DNA from: CAYZXT01 sp964482515
GTDB taxonomy: Bacteria; Elusimicrobiota; Elusimicrobia; FEN-1173
Reading direction: 5' to 3'
NCBI GenBank assembly: GCA_964482515.1
Contig: CAYZXT010000004.1
Span: forward strand, 62,001 to 126,000
DNA length: 64,000 nt
Shown here: one piece after another, positions 1-8,944 of the stretch
Layout of the letters: every line of letters begins with the position of its first letter
Numbering within the stretch: position 1 is the first letter of the stretch
Program-made: the position numbers and the translations under genes
The notes under the pieces: model-generated
Database searches by the model: none
What the model was told of the DNA's origin: nothing
What the model saw: only the letters and a program-made list of their open reading frames with translations

Positions 1-3000
1 CACGCAATGTCGTTTTCCACGTATATCCAGCTGCCGGCGCCGTAGGACGCGCCGCGCCAGGCCTGGGAAGCCGCCGCCGCGCCGCTGGAGAACCCGGTGT
101 TGATCCAGTACCAGGTATCGCCCGCCAGGAGGTAGCTCAAGCGAACATCCACTTCCGCCACGCCGGCGTTGATGCCCGCGGGCAGATCGGCGGCAGCGCC
201 GGTGAACTGGGAACTGGTCAAGTTCTTGCCGATGTTGGCGGATTTATAGCGCCCGCTCTGCCCGTCGCCGTGGTCCAGAGGGAAGGCGATGGAACTCCCC
301 GGGGCGGAGCGGTCGATCATGAAGGTCCGCGACGACGCCGGCACGTTAAAGACCGTCTGCGAACCGCCGGCCGTGTCGAAGGCGGCAACGACCGCCGTGT
401 AATAGAACCCTTCCACGAAACTGGAGTCCAGCCCGGCCGGCCCGTAGTCCCACGTCATGTTGGCGCCCGCGGCGACCGTGGACGCCTGCAGGAAAAAGGG
501 TTCGGGCTGCGCCTGGTTGAAGCTGGCCCCGCCGTACCACAGCGGTGTGCCGCCGTTCTTGCGCACGGCGACCTTCACGTTTCGCATGGATTGGTTGTCG
601 ACGGCCGTGCCCGACAGGGTGGGAAGCGTGTTGACTTTCCCGTTGTTCACCGGCGTCAGCAGCGTGGCGGTCGGGACGATGATGTCGTAGGTGAAATCGA
701 AGGTCTTGGTGAGCACGTTGTTGGCCTTGTCCGTCACCCGCAAATGCGCGCGGTAGGTCTTGTTGTTGTCCAGGGTCGGGAAGGGCCCGGCCAGCTGCCA
801 CGGCTCGGTGGGCCCGTCGAAATTTCCGTCGTTGGTGGCCGTCGCGCCGAAATAATAGGGCGTCGCCGTCCAGGTGGACCCCGTCCAGAAGAAGGACCCG
901 GCGCCGGTGGACAGTGCCACTTCCACGTTCTTGACCACGGCGAAGGGATCGTCCTGCGCCGTTCCCGAGATGATCGTCAACGAATTCTCGTAGGCGGCGT
1001 TCGGTTCCTGGAAATCCCCCAACGGTGGAGAATCGTCGATCACGATCTGCCGGTTGGACGGGATGTTGGAGGTTTTCGCGCCGCGGGTCGCCCGCGCCGT
1101 GTAATCGTAGCGGCGCGCCGGGTTTGGAGACCAGTCCCCCGCCGTGAATGTGCTTTGCCAAATGCCGCTGAAGGAATTGAAGTTCACGGTCACGTAACTG
1201 TTGAACCCCGCCTGGAACGCCGTTCCGTTCCACCCCAGGTCGTCCCCGTCGCCCTTGGCTCCGTTGGGTCCGTAATCGATCAGCAAAAGCTGAACGACCG
1301 TCGCGTCCGTCGCGGTTCCTGAAATCGTCAACAAGCTCCCGGACTGCAGATGCACGCCGGGTTCCGGCTGGGCCAGGGAGATCGTCGGATCGGGCAAATT
1401 GTAATCGAACTGCACCCAGGCCGTGTTGAAGCCGGTGACGCCGGGCTGCGGCGTTTGGTTGCCGGCCTCATCGATGGCCTTGGCGAATATCTGATAGGTG
1501 TTGGGGTCTTGGAACACGGGGATGGAGGACCCGGAGATCACGTATTGATAAGTGGAGCCGCCCAACAGCGTGGCGGGAACGAAAGAACCTCCGGGCGGGT
1601 TGCTGCCCTCCGGCAGGCTGAAGGTGTTGTTGGAAGGGTCCCACCAGCCCACGCCCGGCTGGCGATAGGCCACCAGGACGGCGGGGTCGGCAAGGCCGGA
1701 AACATCCCTGTTGTCGACGTTGACGGTGATGGTCGGCAGGCCGGCCACCGGGGAGCTATTGGGATAAGCGATGGTGGCCGTGGGATAGTTGATGTCGTAG
1801 GTGAAAGTGACCGTCGAATACACGGGCGAGACGGCGCCGGTGCGGTCATAGGCGCGCGCCATCAACGTGTAGGACGAACCGTGCACCCAGGTCGGAACGC
1901 TGTCTCCGCCGAAGTTGGCCGACGGATAACGCCAAAGGGCGGGGACCGACGTGTTGCTGGTCCGCCACGCGCTCGCTCCCCAGGTGCCGCCCTGCCAGTA
2001 CTGTCCGTTGTCCATCCGCTGGACGCTCACGTCCACGTGATCCCATACGTGGAACGGCAGGTCCTCCACCGTCCCGGAAATGATCGTGAGGGACCGGACG
2101 AAAGCCGTGCTCGGCGTGGAGATCCCCACCGTGGGCGGCGTGACGTCGTAATAAATCGTGGTGGGAATTTTCAATCCCGTGCTTTCCACGTTGGCCGCGT
2201 CGTCCGTCGCCTCCGTCATCAGGTAATAGGTATCGCCCTCGGTCAACTGTCCCTGAGGAAGGCCGGTGTAGTGCCAGTAATCGCGTCCCGCCTGGTTCAC
2301 CACGTTGACGCCGAAGTTCCAGGTGCTGGTCGTCCCCGCGATCCAGGAACCGGCGCTCCAGTACTCGCCGTTGCTTCCTCGTTGGATGCGGATGCGGACC
2401 TGTGTCACGGTTTCCTCGTTGGTCAAATCTCCGGCGGATCCCGAGATGGTGGACAGGCTGCTGAAATAGGGCGCCGCGTTGGTGAACGGATATTGGATGT
2501 CCGAGGGGGGCCTGGCGTTGTCGAACTGGAACGTGCGCGTGTCATAGGTCACGTCGTAGTTGCCCGGGGTTCCGGCCGCGTCTTGAGCGCGCGTGCGGAT
2601 CTGATAATTGAAATAGGGCGTGAAGTTGACGTCGGCCAGGGGGTAGGTCCAGGCCGCGGAGGTGACGAACAAAGTCGGCGTGGCGTTGACGGTATGGGTC
2701 CAGCTGTAAGGGCCCTCGCCGCCGGGGTTTTGCCATGAACCGCCGCCCCAGTAACGGTTCGTGTTCACTTCCACGATGTTCAATTCGACGGACTGGATCC
2801 CGGCGGGCGTGATGCCGACGGACATCACGGGCATGTCCAGGGCGGTGCCGGTGATGGTGCCGATGGTGTTCTGTTTGCTCGCCGTGTTGGGGCCGATGAA
2901 GGCGGATTCCGGCGGGTCCCTGTCATAGCGGACCTGGCGGACCGGCTGGCTGGCGGAGGTCCGATTTTCGATATTCCCCGTGCCGTTCGCCTCCGTCGCG

Positions 3001-6000
3001 TCCGTGGTCTGGTCCTGGGCCTGGGTCCAAATCTGATAATCCACGCCCGAGGTCATGGAGCTGACGGTCGGAAAATCGAAAGTCGGACTGTTGATACCGC
3101 CGCCGGTCTGCGCCGGCCAGGGGTTCGGTTCCGTGGTCTGCCATCCCGTGCCGTTCCAGAAGGGATTGGCCAGTCCAAGCCGCTTGATGAGGAACCGCGT
3201 GGTGTTGACGTCCGAGACCTTGGCGCCGTCCAGGCTCGGCGGTGTGACGTCCTGGGCCGTGCCGGCGATGGGAGCGCTTATGTCCGCCTGTTTCAGGATT
3301 TGGCCGTTGGTCGGGAAAGTGATGCTGGACACGGGCAACGTGGTGTCGAACAGAACGTTAGATCGGATTTCGCCGACCGGGTTGTTGTCCACGGTTGTGA
3401 AATTGCCGGCGGCGTCCACGCCCCGCGCCTGGATGGTATAGGTGGCGCCGGACTCCAGGGCACCGGGACTGACGGCAAAATTCCAGGAACCGAACCCGGA
3501 CACGATATTATAGGAAGAAGCCGTCACCACGAAGGTGCCGACGCTCATCTCATACTTGGCGGTATCGCGCAGGCGCGTGATCTGGACCTCCACGCGGGAA
3601 GGGTTGCTGTCGAAGGCCGTTCCCTGGATCGTCCCCATCTGGTTGAGCAGGTTGCTCGTCTTGGATGTGTCGACGAAAACGATGGGCTCCACGTTGTCAT
3701 AGGTGAAGGTGATGGTCGAATAGGCGATGGCCCCCGCGGAAGAACCCGCCGCGCCCGTCACGTTGCCGGCGGAGTCGACGACCCGCGCGTTGATTTCGTA
3801 TTGACGGCCCGAGACCCAGCTAGGAGTGAGATCCCCCGCGTACGGATAAGTGGCCACATGGACGGTGCCGAAATTCGTGAGGGAGGTCGTCGTCCGCCAG
3901 ACACTGACGTTGTCGGCATCTAGGAATTGGAATTGGGCCCCCGTCCAATAGGAGCTGGTGCCATTGCCCAGATCGCGGATTCGGATCTGCACGCTTTTCA
4001 ATCTGGAAATCGAATCCACCGCGTTGACCGTGATGCTGGTGACCGACGTCCGGAAACTTCCATCGGTCGGATGCGTAATGGTGGCCGTAGGGCGCTCCAC
4101 GTCCCAGGTGAAGACGTTGGTCGAATAGATCAATTCGGTGTTGGGCGTCGGGCTCACGCGGTCATAGGCCTTAACGTAAATGGCATAGCTTGTGCCCGAC
4201 GTCAAATTGCCCGCCAGGTTCGGGCTCGTCGTCAGCGTCCAGGTGGGATTGACGCCGTTGACGGGATTCAAGGCAATGCCGCCCGTGTTCATTTTTTCCA
4301 CCGCATCGTTGAAGTTTTCGTTGTTGTCGTTCCACCATCGCGCCGGCATGGTCAACCGCTTCAAGGCCCAAAACGCGGCGGAGACGCCGCCCTGACCGTT
4401 ATCGTTCGCAGTACCGTTGATCCCGGTGACCGAATTCAAAAACGTGCCATTCACCGGAACGATGACGGCGGAATCCGGGGCTTCCGGCGAAGCGAGGTAC
4501 GTATCATAGGTGAACGTGACCGTGGACCAGGAGGCGGAATAGTTGTCCGAAGCGTCCATGGCCTTGACATTGATTTTATAGATGTGGTTATGCTCCCACG
4601 AAACGTTCTTATAGGTCCAGTCGTTGGATGCGCTTTGAAGCGTGGCGGCCTTCGTGGACACCCAAAGTGAACTGGCCAATCCGCCGGCCGGAGGGGTGCT
4701 CCACCCGCTGCCGGGCCCCTGCCAATATTTATCATCCGAGGAATCGTAAATTCGGACCCAGACGCTGCTGGTGCAGTCCAAAGAAAACGCGTCCGCCGCC
4801 GTGCCTGAAATGGTGGGAAGGCTTGAAATGATGGACCCATCGGTAATGTTCGTCGGCGCCGTGGACTCGGGAGCGGTCGTGTCGATGCTGAAGTAAAAGG
4901 CAAAATCCGCCCGCGTGGTGATGGTGTTGGCCCAGGCCGCGTCCGAATAAATGCTAGAACCGGTGGCCTGGGTGTCCGAGTAGCTCGTCAATCCGCCCAG
5001 GTTCACTTCTTCGTTCCACCCCGTGGTAGCGTTGTTGTAAGACGCCAGCCAATAGTACGTATTAGTCCCGTTTTGATTCATGACATACCGATACCGCGTT
5101 CCGGCTGTCACGCTGACGGCGCGCGCCAAGGTCGTCGAGATCCAGACGGCGCTGGCCGCGGACGTGGCGGTCACATCCGCCGGATTGGCCATGACGCCGC
5201 TCGACACGTGAACGCCTGTGCCGCCCGATGGCGCCGTCACGATGGCCCAGGTCAAAGGCAGGCTGGGAATCGTACCGCTGCGATAGCCCATGTAGTTGAT
5301 CCTGGCGATCTTCATGGTTTCGTCCGGCACAAATCCCTGAGCCTTTCGGTTCGCGCTTGTGATAACAGAGCCATTGCTCGCCGTGTCATAGATGATTCCG
5401 TGGGCCTCGCCGGTATTATCAAGAAGGATGAATACGGGGGAAAGGGCGGTTTGCGTCCAACTGGTGCCGCCATCGGCCGATGTCAAAGCGGCGAGGGTAT
5501 TGTCCGTGACCCCACGTTTTTTTTTGAATTTCGACCACGCCCTGTCGGAAAATGGGTCGGCGCCGGCCAAAGCCCAGGTCGTGTTCGGGGTTGAGCCCCC
5601 CAGTTGGGTAGAAAAGACGATGTGGTAAGTCTGCCCTCCGGTCAGAGTATCGGGCCCGTTGGCAAAGACGAATTCCTGGGTGAAATCGTTGTCCGAAATG
5701 TTTTGGTTCAGGTTGGCAAAATCGATCGCTCCCGTATTCGCGACGCTGCCATCGTTATGTCCCGTAAAATTAGGGTTGCCGCTTCCGTCGTCATCGCAGA
5801 GATAAACCCGGAAGTTGCCCGCCACGTTGGTGATTTCATCCATGACGAACAGTTTCACGCCGCGCACGGTGATATTGGCCGGCGGGGTGAACCGGAATGA
5901 AACCATGCGGCTCGTGTTGGTGTTTCCCACTCCGGCGTCGGCAGCCAGAAAATAGTTTTGGGTGGCGCTGTCGGCCGCGCTGTTCTGGAAGTTCAGTTTC

Positions 6001-6149
6001 TGGCCCCAGTCTTCGTCCGCCAGGGCCGGGGTGGCGCAGGACAGGAAAGCCAGGGAAGCGAGGAGGGCGGCCGAGGCCGTCTTGACCAGCAACTCACGCA
6101 CGCGAACGCGCACGCGCAGTAACAAGCTTTTAATATAAAAAAATGCCAT
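1..6149 (-). CDS. Giant secreted protein with tandem Ig-like modules (C-terminus outside window)
   Basis: The reading frame is open from 6149 to the window edge (over 2,040 residues). The N-terminus has an Arg/Val-rich segment, then a hydrophobic stretch ending in a signal-peptidase-like PALA-DED site near residue 44. Two beta-type domains follow (about 45-165 and 200-375), reminiscent of choice-of-anchor or galactose-binding-like folds. At least 13 modules of 110-180 residues come next; each has a P.A.I..P.nG opening, an 'ISGTA.D' core and a 'YW.G..W' stretch, like bacterial Ig-like or cadherin-like repeats. I infer a cell-surface or secreted adhesin or matrix protein. An in-frame ATG at 6185 is an alternative start; neither has a strong Shine-Dalgarno. 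The nearest upstream gene on this strand is under c-di-GMP riboswitch control, which may extend here by read-through over a 246-nt gap. Confidence 0.85.
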   Translation of the reverse strand, partial: MAFFYIKSLLLRVRVRVRELLVKTASAALLASLAFLSCATPALADEDWGQKLNFQNSAADSATQNYFLAADAGVGNTNTSRMVSFRFTPPANITVRGVKLFVMDEITNVAGNFRVYLCDDDGSGNPNFTGHNDGSVANTGAIDFANLNQNISDNDFTQEFVFANGPDTLTGGQTYHIVFSTQLGGSTPNTTWALAGADPFSDRAWSKFKKKRGVTDNTLAALTSADGGTSWTQTALSPVFILLDNTGEAHGIIYDTASNGSVITSANRKAQGFVPDETMKIARINYMGYRSGTIPSLPLTWAIVTAPSGGTGVHVSSGVMANPADVTATSAASAVWISTTLARAVSVTAGTRYRYVMNQNGTNTYYWLASYNNATTGWNEEVNLGGLTSYSDTQATGSSIYSDAAWANTITTRADFAFYFSIDTTAPESTAPTNITDGSIISSLPTISGTAADAFSLDCTSSVWVRIYDSSDDKYWQGPGSGWSTPPAGGLASSLWVSTKAATLQSASNDWTYKNVSWEHNHIYKINVKAMDASDNYSASWSTVTFTYDTYLASPEAPDSAVIVPVNGTFLNSVTGINGTANDNGQGGVSAAFWALKRLTMPARWWNDNNENFNDAVEKMNTGGIALNPVNGVNPTWTLTTSPNLAGNLTSGTSYAIYVKAYDRVSPTPNTELIYSTNVFTWDVERPTATITHPTDGSFRTSVTSITVNAVDSISRLKSVQIRIRDLGNGTSSYWTGAQFQFLDADNVSVWRTTTSLTNFGTVHVATYPYAGDLTPSWVSGRQYEINARVVDSAGNVTGAAGSSAGAIAYSTITFTYDNVEPIVFVDTSKTSNLLNQMGTIQGTAFDSNPSRVEVQITRLRDTAKYEMSVGTFVVTASSYNIVSGFGSWNFAVSPGALESGATYTIQARGVDAAGNFTTVDNNPVGEIRSNVLFDTTLPVSSITFPTNGQILKQADISAPIAGTAQDVTPPSLDGAKVSDVNTTRFLIKRLGLANPFWNGTGWQTTEPNPWPAQTGGGINSPTFDFPTVSSMTSGVDYQIWTQAQDQTTDATEANGTGNIENRTSASQPVRQVRYDRDPPESAFIGPNTASKQNTIGTITGTALDMPVMSVGITPAGIQSVELNIVEVNTNRYWGGGSWQNPGGEGPYSWTHTVNATPTLFVTSAAWTYPLADVNFTPYFNYQIRTRAQDAAGTPGNYDVTYDTRTFQFDNARPPSDIQYPFTNAAPYFSSLSTISGSAGDLTNEETVTQVRIRIQRGSNGEYWSAGSWIAGTTSTWNFGVNVVNQAGRDYWHYTGLPQGQLTEGDTYYLMTEATDDAANVESTGLKIPTTIYYDVTPPTVGISTPSTAFVRSLTIISGTVEDLPFHVWDHVDVSVQRMDNGQYWQGGTWGASAWRTSNTSVPALWRYPSANFGGDSVPTWVHGSSYTLMARAYDRTGAVSPVYSTVTFTYDINYPTATIAYPNSSPVAGLPTITVNVDNRDVSGLADPAVLVAYRQPGVGWWDPSNNTFSLPEGSNPPGGSFVPATLLGGSTYQYVISGSSIPVFQDPNTYQIFAKAIDEAGNQTPQPGVTGFNTAWVQFDYNLPDPTISLAQPEPGVHLQSGSLLTISGTATDATVVQLLLIDYGPNGAKGDGDDLGWNGTAFQAGFNSYVTVNFNSFSGIWQSTFTAGDWSPNPARRYDYTARATRGAKTSNIPSNRQIVIDDSPPLGDFQEPNAAYENSLTIISGTAQDDPFAVVKNVEVALSTGAGSFFWTGSTWTATPYYFGATATNDGNFDGPTEPWQLAGPFPTLDNNKTYRAHLRVTDKANNVLTKTFDFTYDIIVPTATLLTPVNNGKVNTLPTLSGTAVDNQSMRNVKVAVRKNGGTPLWYGGASFNQAQPEPFFLQASTVAAGANMTWDYGPAGLDSSFVEGFYYTAVVAAFDTAGGSQTVFNVPASSRTFMIDRSAPGSSIAFPLDHGDGQSGRYKSANIGKNLTSSQFTGAAADLPAGINAGVAEVDVRLSYLLAGDTWYWINTGFSSGAAAASQAWRGASYGAGSWIYVENDIA

Positions 6150-6395
6150 TGGCTCTTGGAACAGGCTTCTCCAAGCCGTTTTCATGCCGCCGATGGGGTT
6201 ACGCCAGTGTTCCACGTTTTCTCTTTTTTTGTGACGTTGTAATAAGCTGCTTTCCGCGCGCTTCCAGGTTTAAAGGGGCAATTTACTACGTTCCCACGCA
6301 TGTCCCTTTGAAGCTGGACGTGCTATTTGTCGGGCCCCGCGCGGACACAGGAGTTTCTTGGGTCCTTGGAAACAACGGGGCTAGGGTTGAGGGGA

Positions 6396-6911
6396 TTAAC
6401 AGCGGATGACGATCGAGGAAAGGCAACGGAGGAAACTGCCTGGGCGGAGCGAGTTGTCGTAAAACCGGAAAAGGAGGACGGCGAAACAGAAAGCGGCGGC
6501 GGCGAACATCGCCAACGGCGGGGCCTGCCCTTTGCGCGTGGACGGCAGGCCCAAGTCGACAAAACTCCGCCAACCCTGCATGAGGGGGCGGCCTAAAGCG
6601 AACAGGAAGAAGTTCCAGGTTTTGTCCAAAGCCGCGAGGATGGCGGCCATCTGCGGCAACTCGGGGCGGGTCATGATTTCGAAAACGGTGCTGACGAAAA
6701 GCTGTTTGAGCTCCCGGCGCGCGACCGCGGATTCAACCGGCCGGCCGAATTCGTCGCGGACGTCGAGTCCGTCGTCAAAACTCATCGCGACCGGGGAGAG
6801 CGCCAGGGACACCGGGAACGACGCGTCCGCGCGGGCGGGGAGTTTCCATCCCGTCCCCGCCAGACCGACCAGCGCCGCCGCCAACATCGCCGTCCTGACC
6901 GCTCGTTTCAT
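6396..6911 (-). CDS. Small exported membrane protein of unknown function, under c-di-GMP riboswitch
   Basis: The 171-residue product starts with a signal peptide (MKRAVRTAMLAAALVG..., likely cut near residue 29, PARADA). A hydrophilic middle contains EFGRP and a Trp/Phe-rich patch. One C-terminal hydrophobic segment, about residues 135-155, is followed by a short basic tail. I recognise no family. The start is chosen at 6911 because AAAAGGA lies four bases upstream and the signal peptide begins there; a longer frame to 7058 would run through the terminator and riboswitch. The gene sits directly behind a GEMM-I riboswitch and terminator and ahead of the giant repeat protein, so an envelope, surface or biofilm role is plausible but inferred. 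Confidence 0.75.
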   Translation of the reverse strand: MKRAVRTAMLAAALVGLAGTGWKLPARADASFPVSLALSPVAMSFDDGLDVRDEFGRPVESAVARRELKQLFVSTVFEIMTRPELPQMAAILAALDKTWNFFLFALGRPLMQGWRSFVDLGLPSTRKGQAPPLAMFAAAAFCFAVLLFRFYDNSLRPGSFLRCLSSIVIRC

Positions 6912-6933
6912 GGCGTCCTTTTCCCCCTTGACC

Positions 6934-7005
6934 AAAAAAAATGCCGGGCTTTTCCGTTCTAAACGAGGAGACTCCAATAGCCAGATGTCGGACGGAAATC
7001 CCGGC
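6934..7005 (-). terminator. Intrinsic terminator, expression platform of the riboswitch
   Basis: On the minus strand GCCGGG (7005-7000) pairs with CCCGGC (6948-6943), and inside it TTTCCGT pairs with ACGGAAA, with a small internal loop between the helices. Eight T residues follow (6941-6934). It lies between the riboswitch aptamer and the start codon at 6911, the usual position for a transcription on/off switch. Confidence 0.8.
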
Positions 7006-7029
7006 GCAGAACGCCGTACATTTTCCTTC

Positions 7030-7172
7030 CACCTTCGGCGGCCTGGCGACCCATTCACGTTCGGAATGGGCCCATGGCTTTGCCACGCGACGAAACCCCA
7101 TCGCGCGACCGCGACACCGGACTTCGGCGGCGCAGTGTCCCACGGTTACCCGTGGTTTGCCTTTATCGGAGT
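7030..7172 (-). promoter_or_regulatory. c-di-GMP-I (GEMM-I) riboswitch with a 53-nt insertion
   Basis: Reading the minus strand, the conserved GEMM-I blocks occur in order: AAAGGCAAACC (about 7164-7154), a CCACGG-GTAA-CCGTGG stem with a GNRA-type tetraloop, GGGAC (7141-7137), GCAAAGCC (7083-7076), a GGGCCCATTC/GAATGGGTC stem, and a 3' GCCAGGCCGCCGAAGG. In known GEMM-I RNAs GGGAC and GCAAAGCC are contiguous (GGGACGCAAAGCC); here 53 nt (7136-7084) separate them, and this insert can form its own hairpins (GACAC/GTGTC and CGCGA/TCGCG). Family assignment rests on the matched consensus blocks. The position ahead of a terminator and a gene supports a working switch. Confidence 0.75.
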
Positions 7173-7204
7173 GCAACTCGTGTGAAAGATCGGGAACCTT
7201 GCTA

Positions 7205-7232
7205 AGTCTACCCCCGGCCTCTTTTATTTCAA
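7205..7232 (-). promoter_or_regulatory. Promoter of the riboswitch transcript
   Basis: The minus strand shows TTGAAA (7232-7227), a 16-nt spacer ending in GGCCGGGGG, and TAGACT (7210-7205). Transcription would start about 30-40 nt ahead of the aptamer. The spacer end and -10 box closely match the promoter at 9087-9115. Confidence 0.6.
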
Positions 7233-7416
7233 GGATTTTTTGAAAGGACTTTTGTCACTCGGTAAATAAAGTTTACCCTTGGAAATCAGCACGATTTCAT
7301 CGTTGGAATTTTTCAGAATTCGGCGAAATCAGGTTTCCTGTTTTGTAAATTTTTATACGCTAATAAACCGCCTCACCGCCGTCTCTTGACAGTCTTCCCT
7401 GCTGTAATGGAGAATA

Positions 7417-8352
7417 ATGGCCATGGGCGCAAACCGCACTCCAAAAACCATCGCCGGAACAATCCAAATCTCTCCCGCGCGGCTGCGCATTTATAAATCA
7501 CTCATCTTCTTTTTCGGCCTTACCTCGCTGGCCAGCTTGGTTTATATCGGTTTCGACTGGGTCCAAAACAATGCCACCGAACTCGGCCTTATCAAGATCC
7601 AGCCCACGGTTCCCCAATACGAGAAAATTAGGAAAATAATGGAACCGCTCCGATACTCAGCCTTGGAAGCCATCAATCGTCCGGAAGTCACCCTCACGCT
7701 GAATTTCGAAAATCGTTCGTGGATACTCAACAACATCCGGCGCTTCACGGCCGATGGTAAAATCATGTTGGACGAAGGCCGATACGGCGCCTGCGGCGAA
7801 CTCTCGGCCTACGTCTTTCAACAGATCCGCCCCCTCCTTGACCACCGCTACAGCATCCGGCTGGTGCGGGTCGCCGAATCATCCTTTTTTCCGCCCAATT
7901 CATCTCATTACGCGCTCTTTATCATAGACTCGACCCATCCCCAATTCCCCGTCACCTACGTTCTGGACCCATCGTTTAGGCGCTATGGGCGGATCGACGA
8001 TTTTGAAAATTACCGTTTCTACGAAACCAGCGAAAAGATTTTATTCGTAGATCAACGCATCCCCTACGAAGTATTCCAACTGGGCCAAGGGGCTCCGCTG
8101 ATCATGCAAAGGCGGTTTCTCCTGGAACTTGTGGTGGAATCTATTGACGGGAAGTTCGACAAAGACAACTTCGCCCTCTCGGTGAGAGCCACTTCAAAAC
8201 ACAACTACTCAGGGAGGAGAGCTTTGTCTTTGCGGCGGGTGGACGGCAAATTCGAACTATACGAGAACACAGCCTTTGTGAAGGAAAAAATCGAGTCCAA
8301 AGAATACGAAGTGCTAAAAAAGCGTCTTATCGAATTATATCACACCCTCTGA
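7417..8352 (+). CDS. Membrane-anchored transglutaminase-like (Cys-His-Asp) protein
   Basis: The 311-residue product has one N-terminal membrane segment (about residues 28-46) and a soluble remainder. Cys126 (YGACGE), His164 (SSHYALF) and Asp184 (YVLDPSF) appear in the order and spacing of the transglutaminase/papain-like catalytic triad, which suggests a thiol protease or transpeptidase-like enzyme facing one side of the membrane; substrate unknown. GGAG lies five bases before the ATG at 7417; a second ATG at 7423 is also possible. Base composition is visibly lower in GC than its neighbours, a possible sign of transfer. It is divergent from the riboswitch gene. The triad is a reading of the sequence; no family match is claimed. 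Confidence 0.7.
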   Translation: MAMGANRTPKTIAGTIQISPARLRIYKSLIFFFGLTSLASLVYIGFDWVQNNATELGLIKIQPTVPQYEKIRKIMEPLRYSALEAINRPEVTLTLNFENRSWILNNIRRFTADGKIMLDEGRYGACGELSAYVFQQIRPLLDHRYSIRLVRVAESSFFPPNSSHYALFIIDSTHPQFPVTYVLDPSFRRYGRIDDFENYRFYETSEKILFVDQRIPYEVFQLGQGAPLIMQRRFLLELVVESIDGKFDKDNFALSVRATSKHNYSGRRALSLRRVDGKFELYENTAFVKEKIESKEYEVLKKRLIELYHTL

Positions 8353-8389
8353 CAAACCATCCAATTTCGAAGCGAATCGAACCTTCAGA

Positions 8390-8659
8390 CTAATTTTCGG
8401 AGGGGTTATCGGTAGTGCCGGAAGGCAGGCCGGAATCCTCTTCGCAAAGTTGGTTGAGCTTTTCGTATTCCTCCCGCGTCAGGCGGCCTTCGTCGCGCCA
8501 TCTCTCGATCCGCGCCAGGGCCGCGGACACTTCCTTCGGCATGGGCGGTTTCTCGATGACGTAGCGCGGCGACTCCATGGCCCTGAGCGTCCTCCGGAAG
8601 AGGACTGCCAGCAGGACCAGGAACAGGAATATGCCGATGGTGGCGATGGTTAGGAACAT
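8390..8659 (-). CDS. Small membrane protein with SHOCT-like C-terminus
   Basis: The 89-residue product has one N-terminal membrane helix (about residues 2-22, rich in Leu/Phe/Val), a basic RRTLRAM stretch facing the cytoplasm, and a segment of the form ALARIERWRDEGRLTREEYE that resembles the short SHOCT motif found at the end of many small bacterial membrane proteins. AAGG lies six bases before the ATG. The gene is preceded on the same strand by two palindromic elements and a structured RNA. Function unknown. Confidence 0.65.
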   Translation of the reverse strand: MFLTIATIGIFLFLVLLAVLFRRTLRAMESPRYVIEKPPMPKEVSAALARIERWRDEGRLTREEYEKLNQLCEEDSGLPSGTTDNPSEN

Positions 8660-8672
8660 ATTAACCTTGGGG

Positions 8673-8768
8673 AGAAGGATTCGTCTCCTCCTGCGGACAC
8701 CTACCCTCCCCCCAGCCCCCGTCTTCGACGGGGGATAGTCCGGTGTCCTCGGAGGAACGAACCCTTCT
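8673..8768. repeat. 96-nt imperfect palindrome
   Basis: AGAAGGATTCGT... (8673 on) is repeated in inverted form as ...ACGAACCCTTCT ending at 8768. The roughly 28-bp arms differ at only a few positions. The centre holds a perfect CCCCCGT-CTTCG-ACGGGGG hairpin. It sits just ahead of the start codon at 8659, in the leader of that gene. Confidence 0.7.
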
Positions 8769-8782
8769 AATTTTTACTCTAA

Positions 8783-8944
8783 GATCCTGCCTCCGGAACC
8801 TAACTCGGCAACGAAATCTCAGATTTTGAGATGAGCCGAGGCGCGCGAGCCGCGCATAGCAAGCGGCTATGTAAGGCGAGCGCAACGAAGGCGCAGTCCA
8901 AAATCCGAGATTGCAGTCCGAAGGGAGGTTCCGGAGGCAGGATC
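8783..8944. repeat. 162-nt element with perfect 19-bp terminal inverted repeats
   Basis: GATCCTGCCTCCGGAACCT (8783-8801) and its exact reverse complement (8926-8944) bound the element. Just inside, CTCAGATTTTG is matched by CAAAATCCGAG with one mismatch, and the core has an AGCCGC/GCGGCT hairpin. No coding potential is visible. It could be a MITE-like element or a structured RNA; a second copy would be needed to call it mobile, and none is seen here. Confidence 0.65.

Noticed and set aside
270..4670. Several long plus-strand reading frames across the giant gene
   Set aside because: They are Arg/Gly/Val-rich shadows of the minus-strand gene; the minus frame has a signal peptide, domain repeats and natural composition.
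5519..5527. Run of nine A (coding strand) in the giant gene as a phase-variation site
   Set aside because: The frame continues normally through it (three Lys codons) and no second frame is better; a single A9 run is weak evidence.
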